This document shows, in pieces, positions 1 through 9,716 of a stretch of 41,039 nucleotides of DNA. A program made the position numbers and the translations under genes. Source of the stretch: Pseudomonadota bacterium (GTDB taxonomy: Bacteria > Pseudomonadota > Gammaproteobacteria > Xanthomonadales > Rhodanobacteraceae); contig JAEYZH010000111.1 of assembly GCA_023430685.1 (NCBI GenBank), positions 1-41,039 of the forward strand, given 5' to 3'. Under the pieces are notes generated by a model that was not told the DNA's origin, searched no databases, and saw only the letters and a list, made by a program, of their open reading frames with translations. Each line of letters starts with the position of its first letter. Position 1 is the first letter of the stretch.

Positions 1-1838
1 CGTTCTACAAGGACAATGTCAATGCGCTCAAGCGGGGCGCGATCCTGCGCATCCCGTCCGAAAGCGAAATCGCGGCGACCGGCTCCGCGCGCGAGGCAGC
101 GGCGGAGATCCAGGGGCAGATCGAGGATTGGCGCGGCGGCAGGGCGAGTCCGACCCGCATCGCCGACGCAGGCGCGCGCGCGGTCGAACCGCGAGCGGTC
201 GCGAGCACGGCGTCCCCGAGTCGCGAATCGGCGCGCGGCGCCGACGACGAACGCCTCGAGCTGGTGCCGCCGAAGGCCGGCGAGGGCAATCTCGCGATGG
301 CCGACCAGCCTGGCAGTGGCGCGTCCGGCGCGGCGGTCAGCAACGCGCTCAAGGCCGAACTCGCACGCACCAAGGAAGCACTCGCGACGCGCGAGCAGGA
401 AACCGGCGAACTCAAGTCGCGCGTGCGCGAGCTCGAGGACATCGGCAGCAAGAACGATCGCCTGATCAGCCTCAAGGATTCGGAAATCGCCGACCTGCAG
501 CGCAGGCTGCGCGAACTGCAGGCGCAGGAGAAATCCGCTGCTGCAGCGACCGCGGCGGCGCCCGTCGCGCCACCTGCGCCGGATGCGCAGCCGCCTGCGC
601 CCGAGGTCGAGGCGCCGGTCGTCGCGACTGCCGAACCGGCTGCACCCACCACCACGGTCACGGCGACGCCGTCCGTCGACGATCAGGCCAAGCTCGACAG
701 GAAGGACATCTGGGGCGACACCGCACCCGAGCCCGCGACGCCCTCGTCCGCGAGCGCTCCGGTGACGGAACCCGCAGTGCCTGACGCGTCGCCTGCCGCG
801 TCGACGACGCCTGGCGAGACTTCTGCGGCAGGCGGCGAGACGACCGCCTCGCCCGCGGCCGCGGAGCAGCCGCCGACGCCGAGCGGCAAGGCCGAAGTCA
901 CGCCGCTGGCGACCACCCCGCCCGCAGCCACGACCAAGCCCGCCGCGGCGCCGACTCGCCCGGTCACGCCGACGCCTTCGCGCGTCGCGGCGCCGTGGTA
1001 CGACGCGCCCTGGGTCAAGCCCGCAGCGATCGGCGCCGGCGTGCTGTTGCTCGCTGGCGGCCTGCTCGGCCTGCGTCGTCGCAAGCCTGTTCCCGCCGCT
1101 CGCGGTTCGATCGCCGACTCGTTCGGTACTTCGCCGCTCGGCGCAGGCGGCGCCAGCGCGATGGCAGCCGAAGCCGACAGCCTGCGCGAGCAGCTGCGCG
1201 ACGATCCGGCCAACCTCGGCCTGCACCTCGAGCTGCTGAGCGTGTTCTACGCCGAGCGCGATGTCGCCGCATTCGAGGAAGCCGCGGCCGACATGCATGT
1301 GCAGGTCGCCGATCCGAACGCGCCCGAATGGCTCGAGGCGCAGGCGATGGGCCAGGAACTCGCGCCGCACAACCCGATGTTCGCGTACGAGTCGGACTAC
1401 GTGCCCGAGCACGCGGTCACCGAGGAACTGCCCGCGCACGATCCGTACGCGCCGGTCGGCGACTACGATGCTCCGCCACCGGCGCGCGACGAGTACGCGT
1501 TCGGCGACCTCGAGCCCGCTGACGACGTGTTCGACGTCCAGGCTCCGGCACCGACCGCGACTTCCACCGCCGACACGTTCACGTTCGAGGATCTTCCGCC
1601 GCTCGAGGTGCCGATGGACGAAAAGATCGAAGCCACCCCGATGGTTCCCGATGAAGTGCCGGTGGACGACGGCTTCTTCACCGGCGAAGACGCGATCGGC
1701 ACCAAGCTCGACCTCGCGAAGGCCTACATGGACATGGGCGATCCCGACGGCGCCCGCTCGATGCTCGACGAGGTCATCGCCGAAGGCAACGAGGCCCAGC
1801 GCGCCGAAGCGCACCGGCTGATCGGCGAGTTGCGCTGA
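1..1838 (+). CDS. fimV: FimV-family polar hub / pilus assembly protein, 3' part (5' end outside window)
   Basis: The reading frame is open from base 3 and enters the window inside the gene, so there is no start here. FimV is an inner-membrane peptidoglycan-binding hub that controls type IV pilus assembly, twitching and polar localisation. What is visible, in order: the end of the conserved N-terminal FimV region (NALKRGAILRIP, about base 24-60); a charged coiled-coil stretch (about 340-530); a long Ala/Pro/Thr-rich linker; one transmembrane helix (about 1018-1075) followed by RRRK; an acidic cytoplasmic region; and the typical FimV C-terminal TPR-like domain (KLDLAKAYMDMGDPDGA, about 1705-1755). 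The TM helix and C-terminal domain together make the family call secure. The gene order fimV-truA-trpFBA-accD is the usual one in Xanthomonadales. The gene ends in TGA at 1836 and is followed by a strong terminator. Confidence 0.9.
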   Translation, partial: FYKDNVNALKRGAILRIPSESEIAATGSAREAAAEIQGQIEDWRGGRASPTRIADAGARAVEPRAVASTASPSRESARGADDERLELVPPKAGEGNLAMADQPGSGASGAAVSNALKAELARTKEALATREQETGELKSRVRELEDIGSKNDRLISLKDSEIADLQRRLRELQAQEKSAAAATAAAPVAPPAPDAQPPAPEVEAPVVATAEPAAPTTTVTATPSVDDQAKLDRKDIWGDTAPEPATPSSASAPVTEPAVPDASPAASTTPGETSAAGGETTASPAAAEQPPTPSGKAEVTPLATTPPAATTKPAAAPTRPVTPTPSRVAAPWYDAPWVKPAAIGAGVLLLAGGLLGLRRRKPVPAARGSIADSFGTSPLGAGGASAMAAEADSLREQLRDDPANLGLHLELLSVFYAERDVAAFEEAAADMHVQVADPNAPEWLEAQAMGQELAPHNPMFAYESDYVPEHAVTEELPAHDPYAPVGDYDAPPPARDEYAFGDLEPADDVFDVQAPAPTATSTADTFTFEDLPPLEVPMDEKIEATPMVPDEVPVDDGFFTGEDAIGTKLDLAKAYMDMGDPDGARSMLDEVIAEGNEAQRAEAHRLIGELR

Positions 1839-1843
1839 GGGCA

Positions 1844-1871
1844 GGGAATAGGGAATAGGGAATAGGGAATA
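1844..1871. repeat. Tandem heptamer GGGAATA x4
   Basis: Four exact head-to-tail copies of GGGAATA (1844-1850, 1851-1857, 1858-1864, 1865-1871) start five bases after the fimV stop codon. A related four-copy heptamer lies in inverted orientation at 2005-2032, so the pair brackets the fimV terminator. Confidence 0.9.
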
Positions 1872-1916
1872 CCAGGAGCCGCGCCGGATCATTCTGGATC
1901 GGGAAGGGGATTGGAA

Positions 1917-1951
1917 ACCGCGCAGCTCCTTGCTGCGCGGTTTTCTCTTTT
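1917..1951 (+). terminator. Rho-independent terminator of fimV
   Basis: A perfect 10-bp stem (ACCGCGCAGC at 1917-1926 with GCTGCGCGGT at 1932-1941) closes a 5-base loop TCCTT and is followed directly by the T-rich tract TTTCTCTTTT. It lies about 80 bases after the fimV stop and separates fimV from truA. This is the clearest intrinsic terminator in the window. Confidence 0.9.
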
Positions 1952-2004
1952 CTGGCCGTGCTACGCCGGCCCGCGCACGGGCCGGAATGTTCGGTTCCCC
2001 GGTA

Positions 2005-2034
2005 CCATTCCCCATTCCCCATTCCCCATTCCCC
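2005..2034. repeat. Tandem heptamer CCATTCC x4, inverted counterpart of 1844-1871
   Basis: Four copies of CCATTCC (2005-2011, 2012-2018, 2019-2025, 2026-2032) end only five bases before the truA start codon. Read on the other strand the unit is GGGGAAT, which differs from the left-hand unit AGGGAAT at one base. The two tracts could pair as four 6-bp helices separated by A-C mismatches. The right tract fills the place where the truA ribosome binding site would be expected; no Shine-Dalgarno sequence is seen. Confidence 0.85.
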
Positions 2035-2039
2035 GCTGA

Positions 2040-2807
2040 ATGCGCTACGCCCTCGGCATCGAATACGACGGCACCGATTTCCTCGGCTGGCAGCGGCTCT
2101 CGCATGGGCGCAGCGTGCAGGGCGAGCTCGAAGCCGCGTTGTCGTTCGTCGCGGCGCACACCGTCGAGGTCACGTGCGCGGGGCGCACGGATGCGGGCGT
2201 GCACGCGCGCTGCCAGGTCGTGCATTTCGATTCCGATGCGCAGCGCAGCGAACGCGCATGGGCACTCGGCACGAATTCGCGCCTGCCGCGCGACGTCGCG
2301 GTGCTGTGGGCGCGCGCGGTGCCTGGCGGGTTCCACGCGCGCTTCGGCGCGCGTGCGCGGCGCTATCGCTACACGATCCTCAATCGCCCGGTGCGCGCGG
2401 CGCTCGCGGCGCGCTTCGTGACCTGGGAACGCGTGCCGCTCGACGCCGCGCGCATGCACGCGGCCGCGCAGGCGCTCGTCGGCGAGCACGACTTCAGCGC
2501 GTTCCGCACGGTGCAATGCCAGGCGAGGTCGCCGATGCGCAACCTGCACGAGATCCGGGTCGCACGCGAAGGCGACGAGGTCGCGATCGAAGTCGAGGCG
2601 AACGCGTTCCTGCACCACATGGTGCGCAACATCGTCGGTTCGCTGTTGCCGGTCGGGCGCGGCGAGCGCGATCCGGAATGGATCGCGGCGCTGCTCGCAG
2701 GCCGCGACCGCAGCGTGGCCGGACCCACCGCGCCGGCCTCGGGCCTGTGCTTCGTCGCTCCGCGCTATCCGAGTGAATGGCCGCTGCCGGACATGGTGCT
2801 CGCATGA
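2040..2807 (+). CDS. truA: tRNA pseudouridine(38-40) synthase TruA
   Basis: TruA isomerises uridine to pseudouridine at positions 38, 39 and 40 of the anticodon arm of many tRNAs. The protein is 255 aa, normal for the family. It begins MRYALGIEYDGTDFLGWQ, the standard N-terminus, which fixes the start although no Shine-Dalgarno sequence is visible upstream. The catalytic aspartate is D51 in GRTDAGVHA. Further family signatures are FHARFGARARRYRY, the HDFSAFR segment and HHMVRNIVGSLLPVG. The stop overlaps the trpF start as ATGA, so translation of the two is probably coupled. Linkage of truA to the trp genes is common in gammaproteobacteria. Confidence 0.97.
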   Translation: MRYALGIEYDGTDFLGWQRLSHGRSVQGELEAALSFVAAHTVEVTCAGRTDAGVHARCQVVHFDSDAQRSERAWALGTNSRLPRDVAVLWARAVPGGFHARFGARARRYRYTILNRPVRAALAARFVTWERVPLDAARMHAAAQALVGEHDFSAFRTVQCQARSPMRNLHEIRVAREGDEVAIEVEANAFLHHMVRNIVGSLLPVGRGERDPEWIAALLAGRDRSVAGPTAPASGLCFVAPRYPSEWPLPDMVLA

Positions 2808-3421
2808 GCGTGCGCATCAAGTTCTGCGGCATCACGCGCATCGAGGACGCGCGCGCCGCGGTCGAACTCGGTGTCGACGCGCTCGGCTTCGTGTTCACGC
2901 GCCGCAGCCGGCGCTTCGTCGACATCGCACAGGCGCGCGAGATGCGCGATGCGCTGCCGCCGTTCGCGAGCGTTGTCGCGTTGTTCATGGACGACGAGCC
3001 GGCCTGGATCGAGCAGGTCGTCGCGCAGGTGCAGCCGCACCTGCTGCAATTCCACGGCAGCGAATCGGCGGAGCACGCCGCGCGTTTCACGCGTCCCTAC
3101 CTCAAGTCGATCGCGATGCAGGGGGGCGATGTGCAGGCCGTCGTAGCCGAGCACGCGGGCGCCGCGGGCTTCCTGCTCGACGGACATGCGCCCGGTGATG
3201 CGGGCGGGGCAGGGCAGTCGTTCGACTGGAGGCGCGCCCCGCGGCTCGCGCGTCCGGTCATCCTCGCGGGTGGGCTCGATGCGGGCAACGTGGCGCAGGC
3301 GATCGCAGTCGTGCGACCCTATGCAGTCGACGTGTCGAGCGGCATCGAAACGTCGCCCGGCGTCAAGGACGCCGCGGCGATGCGCGCATTCGTCGAGGCG
3401 GTCCGCGCCACGCGCGCATGA
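2804..3421 (+). CDS. trpF: Phosphoribosylanthranilate isomerase
   Basis: TrpF catalyses the Amadori rearrangement of N-(5-phosphoribosyl)anthranilate to CdRP in tryptophan synthesis. The protein is 205 aa, a stand-alone TIM barrel (not fused to TrpC). It has the N-terminal KFCGIT motif with catalytic Cys8, the FLLDGH segment with catalytic Asp126, and the phosphate-binding end (VSSGIETSPGVKD). I chose ATG 2804 because it overlaps the truA stop (ATGA) and puts KFCGIT at the usual distance from the start; an upstream in-frame ATG at 2777 would lie inside truA. A 58-base gap leads to trpB. Confidence 0.97.
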   Translation: MSVRIKFCGITRIEDARAAVELGVDALGFVFTRRSRRFVDIAQAREMRDALPPFASVVALFMDDEPAWIEQVVAQVQPHLLQFHGSESAEHAARFTRPYLKSIAMQGGDVQAVVAEHAGAAGFLLDGHAPGDAGGAGQSFDWRRAPRLARPVILAGGLDAGNVAQAIAVVRPYAVDVSSGIETSPGVKDAAAMRAFVEAVRATRA

Positions 3422-3479
3422 GTGCGCGCGGCACCGATGCGCATCCACCCTCCGTCCCACAAGCAGGCCAGGACAACCC

Positions 3480-4696
<1,217 letters not shown>

Positions 4697-4700
<4 letters not shown>

Positions 4701-5524
4701 CGCGCGCGGACGCGCGCCGCATCGGCCGCCGCTTCACGCAGCTCGCGGCGCGCGGGCGCACGGGCCTGGTGCCGTTCGTGACCGCCGGCGACCCCCTGCC
4801 GGAGTGCATGGTCGCGCTCATGCACGCGCTCGTCGATGCCGGCGCCGACCTGATCGAACTCGGTGTGCCGTTCTCGGATCCGATGGCGGACGGGCCGGTG
4901 ATCCAGCATGCGAGCGAACGCGCGCTTGCCAAGGGCGTCGGCTTGCGGGAGGTACTCGACTGGGTGCGCGAGTTCCGTGTTCGCGACGACGACACGCCAG
5001 TCGTGCTGATGGGGTACATGAATCCGGTGGAGGTGCACGGCGCGGCACGCTTCGGGCAGGATGCGGTCGCATCCGGCGTCGACGGGATCCTGCTCGTGGA
5101 TTGTCCGATCGAGGAATGGCAGGCCGCCGAGCCCCTGCGAGCCGCGGGCCTCGACCAGGTGCTGCTCGCGGCACCGACGACGGTCGAGCCGCGGCTGTCC
5201 GCCGTCTGCGCCGCGACCCGAGGTTTCCTATACTACGTCTCCTTCGCCGGCATCACCGGCGCGGACCGGCTCAGCCTGGACAGCGTGCGCGAGCGCGTGG
5301 CGCAGGTACGCGAACGCAGCGCGGTACCGATCGCGGTCGGGTTCGGCGTGCGCGACGCGGCCTCGGCAGCCGCGATCGGCGGGTTCGCGGACGCGGTCGT
5401 GATCGGCAGCGCGCTCGTCGAACGGCTCGCAGGTGCGGAGGGCGAAGCCGAGCTGCGCGCGCGCGCGCGGGGTTTCCTCGAGCCCATCCGTGCGGCGCTC
5501 GACGGCGCAGGCAAAAAAGCCTGA
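4697..5524 (+). CDS. trpA: Tryptophan synthase alpha subunit
   Basis: TrpA cleaves indole-3-glycerol phosphate to indole and glyceraldehyde-3-phosphate; indole is channelled to TrpB. The protein is 275 aa. The start GTG 4697 overlaps the trpB stop (GTGA). The catalytic pair is visible: E54 in LIELGVPFSDP and D65 in PMADGPVIQ. Other signatures are LVPFVTAGDP near the start, VLMGYMNPV, YYVSFAGITG, and VGFGVRDAASA. The stop codon is the first three bases of an inverted repeat arm (see 5522-5654). Start/stop overlaps from truA through trpA argue for one transcript apart from the small trpF-trpB gap. Confidence 0.97.
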
Positions 5525-5654
5525 AACACGAAGGACACGAAGGACACGAAGAGGAGACTCGAGGGACAACGCGAACAATCCGGGACACGCCGTTGCTGCG
5601 TGGTGCGATCCTTGCGTTGCTGTTCCTGGCGCTGTTCGTGTCCTTCGAGTTTCA
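5522..5654. repeat. Small element with 21-bp near-identical terminal inverted repeats
   Basis: The left arm (5522-5542) and the reverse complement of the right arm (5634-5654) match at 19 of 21 bases. The left arm begins with the trpA stop codon and continues into a tandem 9-mer (ACACGAAGG at 5526 and 5535, then ACACGAAGA at 5544). The intervening segment has no credible gene and is clearly lower in GC than its neighbours. The layout resembles a miniature inverted-repeat element or a long-range hairpin between trpA and accD. Confidence 0.7.
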
Positions 5655-5714
5655 CCCTCTTGATCTTGATGCAGATTGCGGTTCGCCACGGCGGCCGGCA
5701 AGCGGAAGAACGCC

Positions 5715-6578
5715 ATGAACTGGTTGCAGAAACTCGTTGGTCCACGCGCGCGCACGGCGCCCACGGCGAAGGGCAAGGTGCCCGAGGGCCTGTGGGAGAA
5801 GTGCGATGGCTGCGGCGCGGTGCTGTACAAGCCCGAGCTCGACGCCGCGCTCATGGTGTGCCCGAAGTGCGCACACCACCACCCGATCCGCGCGCGACAT
5901 CGCCTGAACACGTTCTTCGACGAAGGCAGCGCGCAGGAACTGTTCGCGAACCTCGAGCCGACCGATCCGCTGAAGTTCCGTGATTCGAAGAAGTACCGGG
6001 ACCGCATCGTCGCCGCGCAGAAGCAGACCGGCGAGAAGGATGCGATGGTCGCGATGCGCGGACTGCTCAAGGGCAATCCGCTCGTCGCGTGCGCCTTCGA
6101 CTTCGCCTACATGGGTGGCTCGATGGGTTCGGTGGTCGGCGAGAAGTTCACGCGCGGCGCCGAACTCGCGCTCGAGCAGCGCATGCCGCTCGTGTGCTGG
6201 TCGGCGACCGGCGGCGCGCGCATGCAGGAAGGCTTGTTCTCGCTGATGCAGATGGCCAAGACCTCCGCGGCGATCGCGCGCCTGCGCGAAGCGGGCGTGC
6301 CATTCGTGTCGGTGCTGACGCACCCGACCACCGGCGGCGTGTCGGCCAGCCTCGGCATGCTCGGCGACATCAACATCGGCGAGCCGAAGGCGCTGATCGG
6401 CTTTGCCGGACCGCGCGTGATCGAACAGACCGTGCGCGAGACCCTGCCCGAAGGCTTCCAGCGCTCGGAATTCCTGCTCGAGCATGGCGCGATCGACATG
6501 ATCGTCGACCGCCGCGAAATGCGCGACAAGCTCGCGTCGCTGCTCGCGTTGCTGATGAAGCAGCCCAAGGCGGCCTGA
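5715..6578 (+). CDS. accD: Acetyl-CoA carboxylase carboxyltransferase subunit beta
   Basis: AccD, with AccA, transfers the carboxyl group from carboxybiotin to acetyl-CoA to make malonyl-CoA, the first step of fatty acid synthesis. The protein is 287 aa. The N-terminal zinc ribbon is intact, with Cys30, Cys33, Cys49 and Cys52 (CDGC and CPKC). The crotonase-like core shows FAYMGGSMGSVVGEKFTR, GGARMQEG, PTTGGVSASLGMLGD and ALIGFAGPRVIEQT. Start ATG 5715 has GGAAGA at 5704-5709. The gene lies 190 bases behind trpA, the usual neighbour in Xanthomonadales and many gammaproteobacteria, with the inverted-repeat element in between. It is convergent with rapA. Confidence 0.97.
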   Translation: MNWLQKLVGPRARTAPTAKGKVPEGLWEKCDGCGAVLYKPELDAALMVCPKCAHHHPIRARHRLNTFFDEGSAQELFANLEPTDPLKFRDSKKYRDRIVAAQKQTGEKDAMVAMRGLLKGNPLVACAFDFAYMGGSMGSVVGEKFTRGAELALEQRMPLVCWSATGGARMQEGLFSLMQMAKTSAAIARLREAGVPFVSVLTHPTTGGVSASLGMLGDINIGEPKALIGFAGPRVIEQTVRETLPEGFQRSEFLLEHGAIDMIVDRREMRDKLASLLALLMKQPKAA

Positions 6579-6727
6579 GCGCGAGAATCCGCGCCCAAGC
6601 GTCCCCGCGGCGCGGCGACTCGCGCTGCGCGACACGTTCCGGCTGGCGCGCGGGAGCACGGGCCCATCGATCGTCGGCGCGCGTGCCGCGAGTGCCGCGC
6701 GTGCCGCGCATGCAGTGCGTGCGCGAC

Positions 6728-6776
6728 GGTGGGGCTCGCCGCTGCGCGGCTGCGACCCACCCTGCGGGGATGGGTC
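6728..6776. terminator. Overlapping hairpins between convergent accD and rapA
   Basis: GGTGGG (6728-6733) can pair with CCCACC (6756-6761) around an inner hairpin GCCGC-TGC-GCGGC (6738-6750). The same downstream region (6754-6776) can instead form a second stem, GACCCA..TGGGTC. The two foldings compete. There is no T tract on either strand, so this is a possible factor-dependent or bidirectional end signal only. The rest of the gap 6579-6781 shows no gene. Confidence 0.35.
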
Positions 6777-6781
6777 ACGCG

Positions 6782-9628
6782 CTAGCGCGTTGCGATGTCC
6801 TGGCTGCAGGCGAACCGGATCGCGTCGAGCCGCGGCGCGGCGGTCGACAGCGCATGGCGGATGTCTTCGAGTTCGGTCGAGATCGCATCGATCTCTTCCT
6901 CGTGGACCGCCGGATTGACTTTCGCCAGCGCGACCAGTCGCGCGCGCTCGGCTTCGAGCTCGCGCTGTGCCGCATCGAGCGCGGCGCCGGTTTCGGTCGC
7001 CGCGAGGCGGCGCGCCTCGGTCTCGCAGGCCGCGAGCATCGGCGGCACCAGCTTGGCCAGCAATGGCCGGAAGCGTGCCGCGTCGGCGGGCTGCTCCTTC
7101 GCACGCGCGATGCTCGCCGAGTGCGGCTGGTAGTCGCTGCGCAGGTTGAGGCGCGTGTCGACCACCACGCGCAGCGGCAGCGGCGGCAGGAAGCGGCCGA
7201 CATCGAGGCGGCGGTCGGCGACGCATTCGAGCACGAACACGCATTCGAGCAGGGCCGTGCGCGGCGGTAGCGAAGCGTCCACGAGCACCGCCGCATTGCC
7301 CTGTTCGCTTTCGATCAACAGGTCCAGTGCGCCGGTCACCAGCGGATGGTCGAGCCGCAGCAGCGGCAACTCCTCTCGCGCGAGCGCGACCGCGCGGTCG
7401 AAGGTAGCCTGTTGCGGGCCGTCCTTGAGTCCCGGAAAGCCGTCGGTGCTGAGGTATTCCGGGTCGAGCACGACCGTGCGCGCGGCAGTCTCCTCGTTGT
7501 CGATGCCGAACTGCTCGAACAGGCCGAGGATGAACGCGTCGGCCGATTCGTCGGCGTCCTGCGCACGCAGTGCGTCGCCGAGGTCCAGGTCGCGCGCGTC
7601 GCGCTCGCTCGCGAGTTCGAGCAGGCGGTCTCGACCCGACTGCACCAGCGCGGTCAGCTCGCGATGGGTCGCAGCGGTTTCGCCGACCAGCGCATCGATC
7701 TCGACGTCGGGATCCTCGGCGGCGTGCGCGTGGCGCTCCGCTTCCACCAGCAGGCGTGCACCGTAGCGGCGCACGATTTCACGCCCATCCGCCGGACTGC
7801 TGCGCAGTGCGTCCAGCCCCTCGTCGTACCAGCGCAGCAGCGCATGCTGGGCGGTGCCTTCGAACGCCGCCGCATGGATCTCGATCGGGTGGCGCTGCCC
7901 GATGCGGTCGAGGCGGCCGATGCGCTGCTCGAGCAGGTCCGGGTCGTGCGGCAGGTCCCACAGCACGAGATGGTGCGCGAACTGGAAGTTGCGGCCTTCC
8001 GAACCGATTTCGGAACAGAGCAGGATGCGCGCGCCATCGGGCTCGGCGAAGTACGCCGCATTGCGGTCGCGCTGCAGGATGGTCATGCCTTCGTGGAAGC
8101 GCGCGACCTTCGCGGTGCAGCGCGTGCGCAGCGCGTCCTCGAGCGCGAGTACCTTCGCCTGGGTGCGGCAGATCAGCAGCAGCTTGGCCGGCGCGAGCGA
8201 GTCGATCAGCGCGAGCAGCCAGGGCAGGCGCGGATCCGCGTCGTAGTCGATCTCGCCCTCGTGCGGGCGCACCTGTGCATCGGCATGGAACTCCGCGAGC
8301 AATCGCTGGCGTTGGGCGTCGTCGAGCGCGCTGCGATCGAGCCGCTGGATGCGCGCGATGCGCTGCGGGAAGCCGCCGATGCGCGCGCGACGATTGCGGA
8401 ACATCACGCGGCCGGTGCCGTGGCGGTCGATCAACGCGTCCAGCAGCAGCGGCGCGACCGCGGCACGGTCTTCGTCGTAGCGCGCGAGCAGTCCCGCGAG
8501 TTCCGCGTCGGCCGCGAATCGCTGGTCGAGCAGCGAACGCGCGGGCTCGCCGAGCGGCGCCGCTTCGAGCAGCGTCGCGGCGACCAGCGACAGCGAGGCG
8601 TAACCGTCCGCCTCGGCGATGTAGGCATCGAGATCGGTGTAGCGCGCGGGATCGAGCAGGCGCAGCCGCGCGAAGTGTCCGCTGCGGCCAAGCTGTTGCG
8701 GCGTCGCGGTGAGCAGGATCAGTCCGGGCGCGCGCTGCGCGAGTGCTTCGACCAACTGGTAGGACCGGCTCGAGCCCGCCGGCGTCCACTCGAGGTGATG
8801 CGCCTCGTCGACGACGACGAGGTCCCAGCCCGCATCCTGCACCTGCGCGGCGCGTTTCGGATCGCCGGCGAGCCAGTCGACGTCGGCGATCACGCACTGC
8901 TCGTCCTCGAACGGATTGCGTGCGCCGTCGCCGACTTCGATCGCCTCGCAGCGCTCCTCGTCGTAGAGCGCGAATGGCAGGTTGAAGCGGCGCAGCAGTT
9001 CGACGAACCATTGCGCCGTCAGGCTCGCCGGGGCCAGCACCAGCACGCGCGCGATGCGACCACTCGCGAGCAGCCGCGCGAGCACCATGCCGGCCTCGAT
9101 CGTCTTTCCGAGTCCGACTTCGTCGGCGAGCAGTGCGCGCGGCGGCCTGCGCTGCGCGACCACCGCGGCGACGCGCAACTGGTGCGGGATCAGGTCGATG
9201 CGCGCGGAAGCGAGGCCCCAGGCCGGCGAGCGCATCGCGGCTGCACGTCGCGACAGCGCTTCGCGGCGGAAATCGAAGCGGTCGGGTCCATCGATGCGCG
9301 CCGACAGCAGGCGTTCGTCCGCACGCGAGATCGGCTGGGTGTCGTCGAGCTCGGCCTCAGGCAGGGTGATGCCACCGCCGTGGTAGGCGAGCATGCCGTC
9401 CTGGGTGCTCACGCGCTCGATCACGAAGCTGCGCTTCTGGCCCGAAACCTTCTGGCCGACGCGGAATTCGGCGCGCGTGAGCGGCGCTGCATGCATCGCG
9501 TACTGGCGCAGCACCCCGGCGGTCGCGAACAACACCTGCACGGTGCGGCCTTCGAGGCGCACGACCGTGCCGAGCCCGAGTTCGGGTTCGGCATTCGAGA
9601 TCCAGCGTTGTCCGGGTACGAAGGCCAT
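6782..9628 (-). CDS. rapA: RNA polymerase-associated protein RapA (HepA), SWI2/SNF2 ATPase
   Basis: RapA is a Snf2-type ATPase that binds RNA polymerase and helps recycle it after transcription. The protein is 948 aa, close to the E. coli length. The N-terminus MAFVPGQRWISNAEPELGLG is the typical RapA start and decides for ATG 9628; the frame is open further upstream, but that part has no family resemblance. Motifs: Walker A DEVGLGKT with K175, the DEAH box at 274-277 (VVVDEAHHLEW), LTATPQQ (motif III), and the second helicase domain with EIGSEGRNFQFAHHLVLWDLP and QRIGRLDRIGQ. The C-terminal third matches the RapA C-terminal domain in position and composition. It is transcribed alone, convergent with accD. 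Confidence 0.95.
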   Translation of the reverse strand: MAFVPGQRWISNAEPELGLGTVVRLEGRTVQVLFATAGVLRQYAMHAAPLTRAEFRVGQKVSGQKRSFVIERVSTQDGMLAYHGGGITLPEAELDDTQPISRADERLLSARIDGPDRFDFRREALSRRAAAMRSPAWGLASARIDLIPHQLRVAAVVAQRRPPRALLADEVGLGKTIEAGMVLARLLASGRIARVLVLAPASLTAQWFVELLRRFNLPFALYDEERCEAIEVGDGARNPFEDEQCVIADVDWLAGDPKRAAQVQDAGWDLVVVDEAHHLEWTPAGSSRSYQLVEALAQRAPGLILLTATPQQLGRSGHFARLRLLDPARYTDLDAYIAEADGYASLSLVAATLLEAAPLGEPARSLLDQRFAADAELAGLLARYDEDRAAVAPLLLDALIDRHGTGRVMFRNRRARIGGFPQRIARIQRLDRSALDDAQRQRLLAEFHADAQVRPHEGEIDYDADPRLPWLLALIDSLAPAKLLLICRTQAKVLALEDALRTRCTAKVARFHEGMTILQRDRNAAYFAEPDGARILLCSEIGSEGRNFQFAHHLVLWDLPHDPDLLEQRIGRLDRIGQRHPIEIHAAAFEGTAQHALLRWYDEGLDALRSSPADGREIVRRYGARLLVEAERHAHAAEDPDVEIDALVGETAATHRELTALVQSGRDRLLELASERDARDLDLGDALRAQDADESADAFILGLFEQFGIDNEETAARTVVLDPEYLSTDGFPGLKDGPQQATFDRAVALAREELPLLRLDHPLVTGALDLLIESEQGNAAVLVDASLPPRTALLECVFVLECVADRRLDVGRFLPPLPLRVVVDTRLNLRSDYQPHSASIARAKEQPADAARFRPLLAKLVPPMLAACETEARRLAATETGAALDAAQRELEAERARLVALAKVNPAVHEEEIDAISTELEDIRHALSTAAPRLDAIRFACSQDIATR

Positions 9629-9716
9629 GGCGGTCGCGGCGAAGGGGAACGCGATTATCGCGGCCGTGGCCGGGCAATCATAGTCTCGCCGAGGCTCGAC
9701 GGACTCGATGCCGCAC

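Noticed and set aside
3186..3479. Longer trpB start inside trpF
   Set aside because: The sequence is the trpF gene in another frame; GTG 3480 has AGGA at the right distance and gives the family length.
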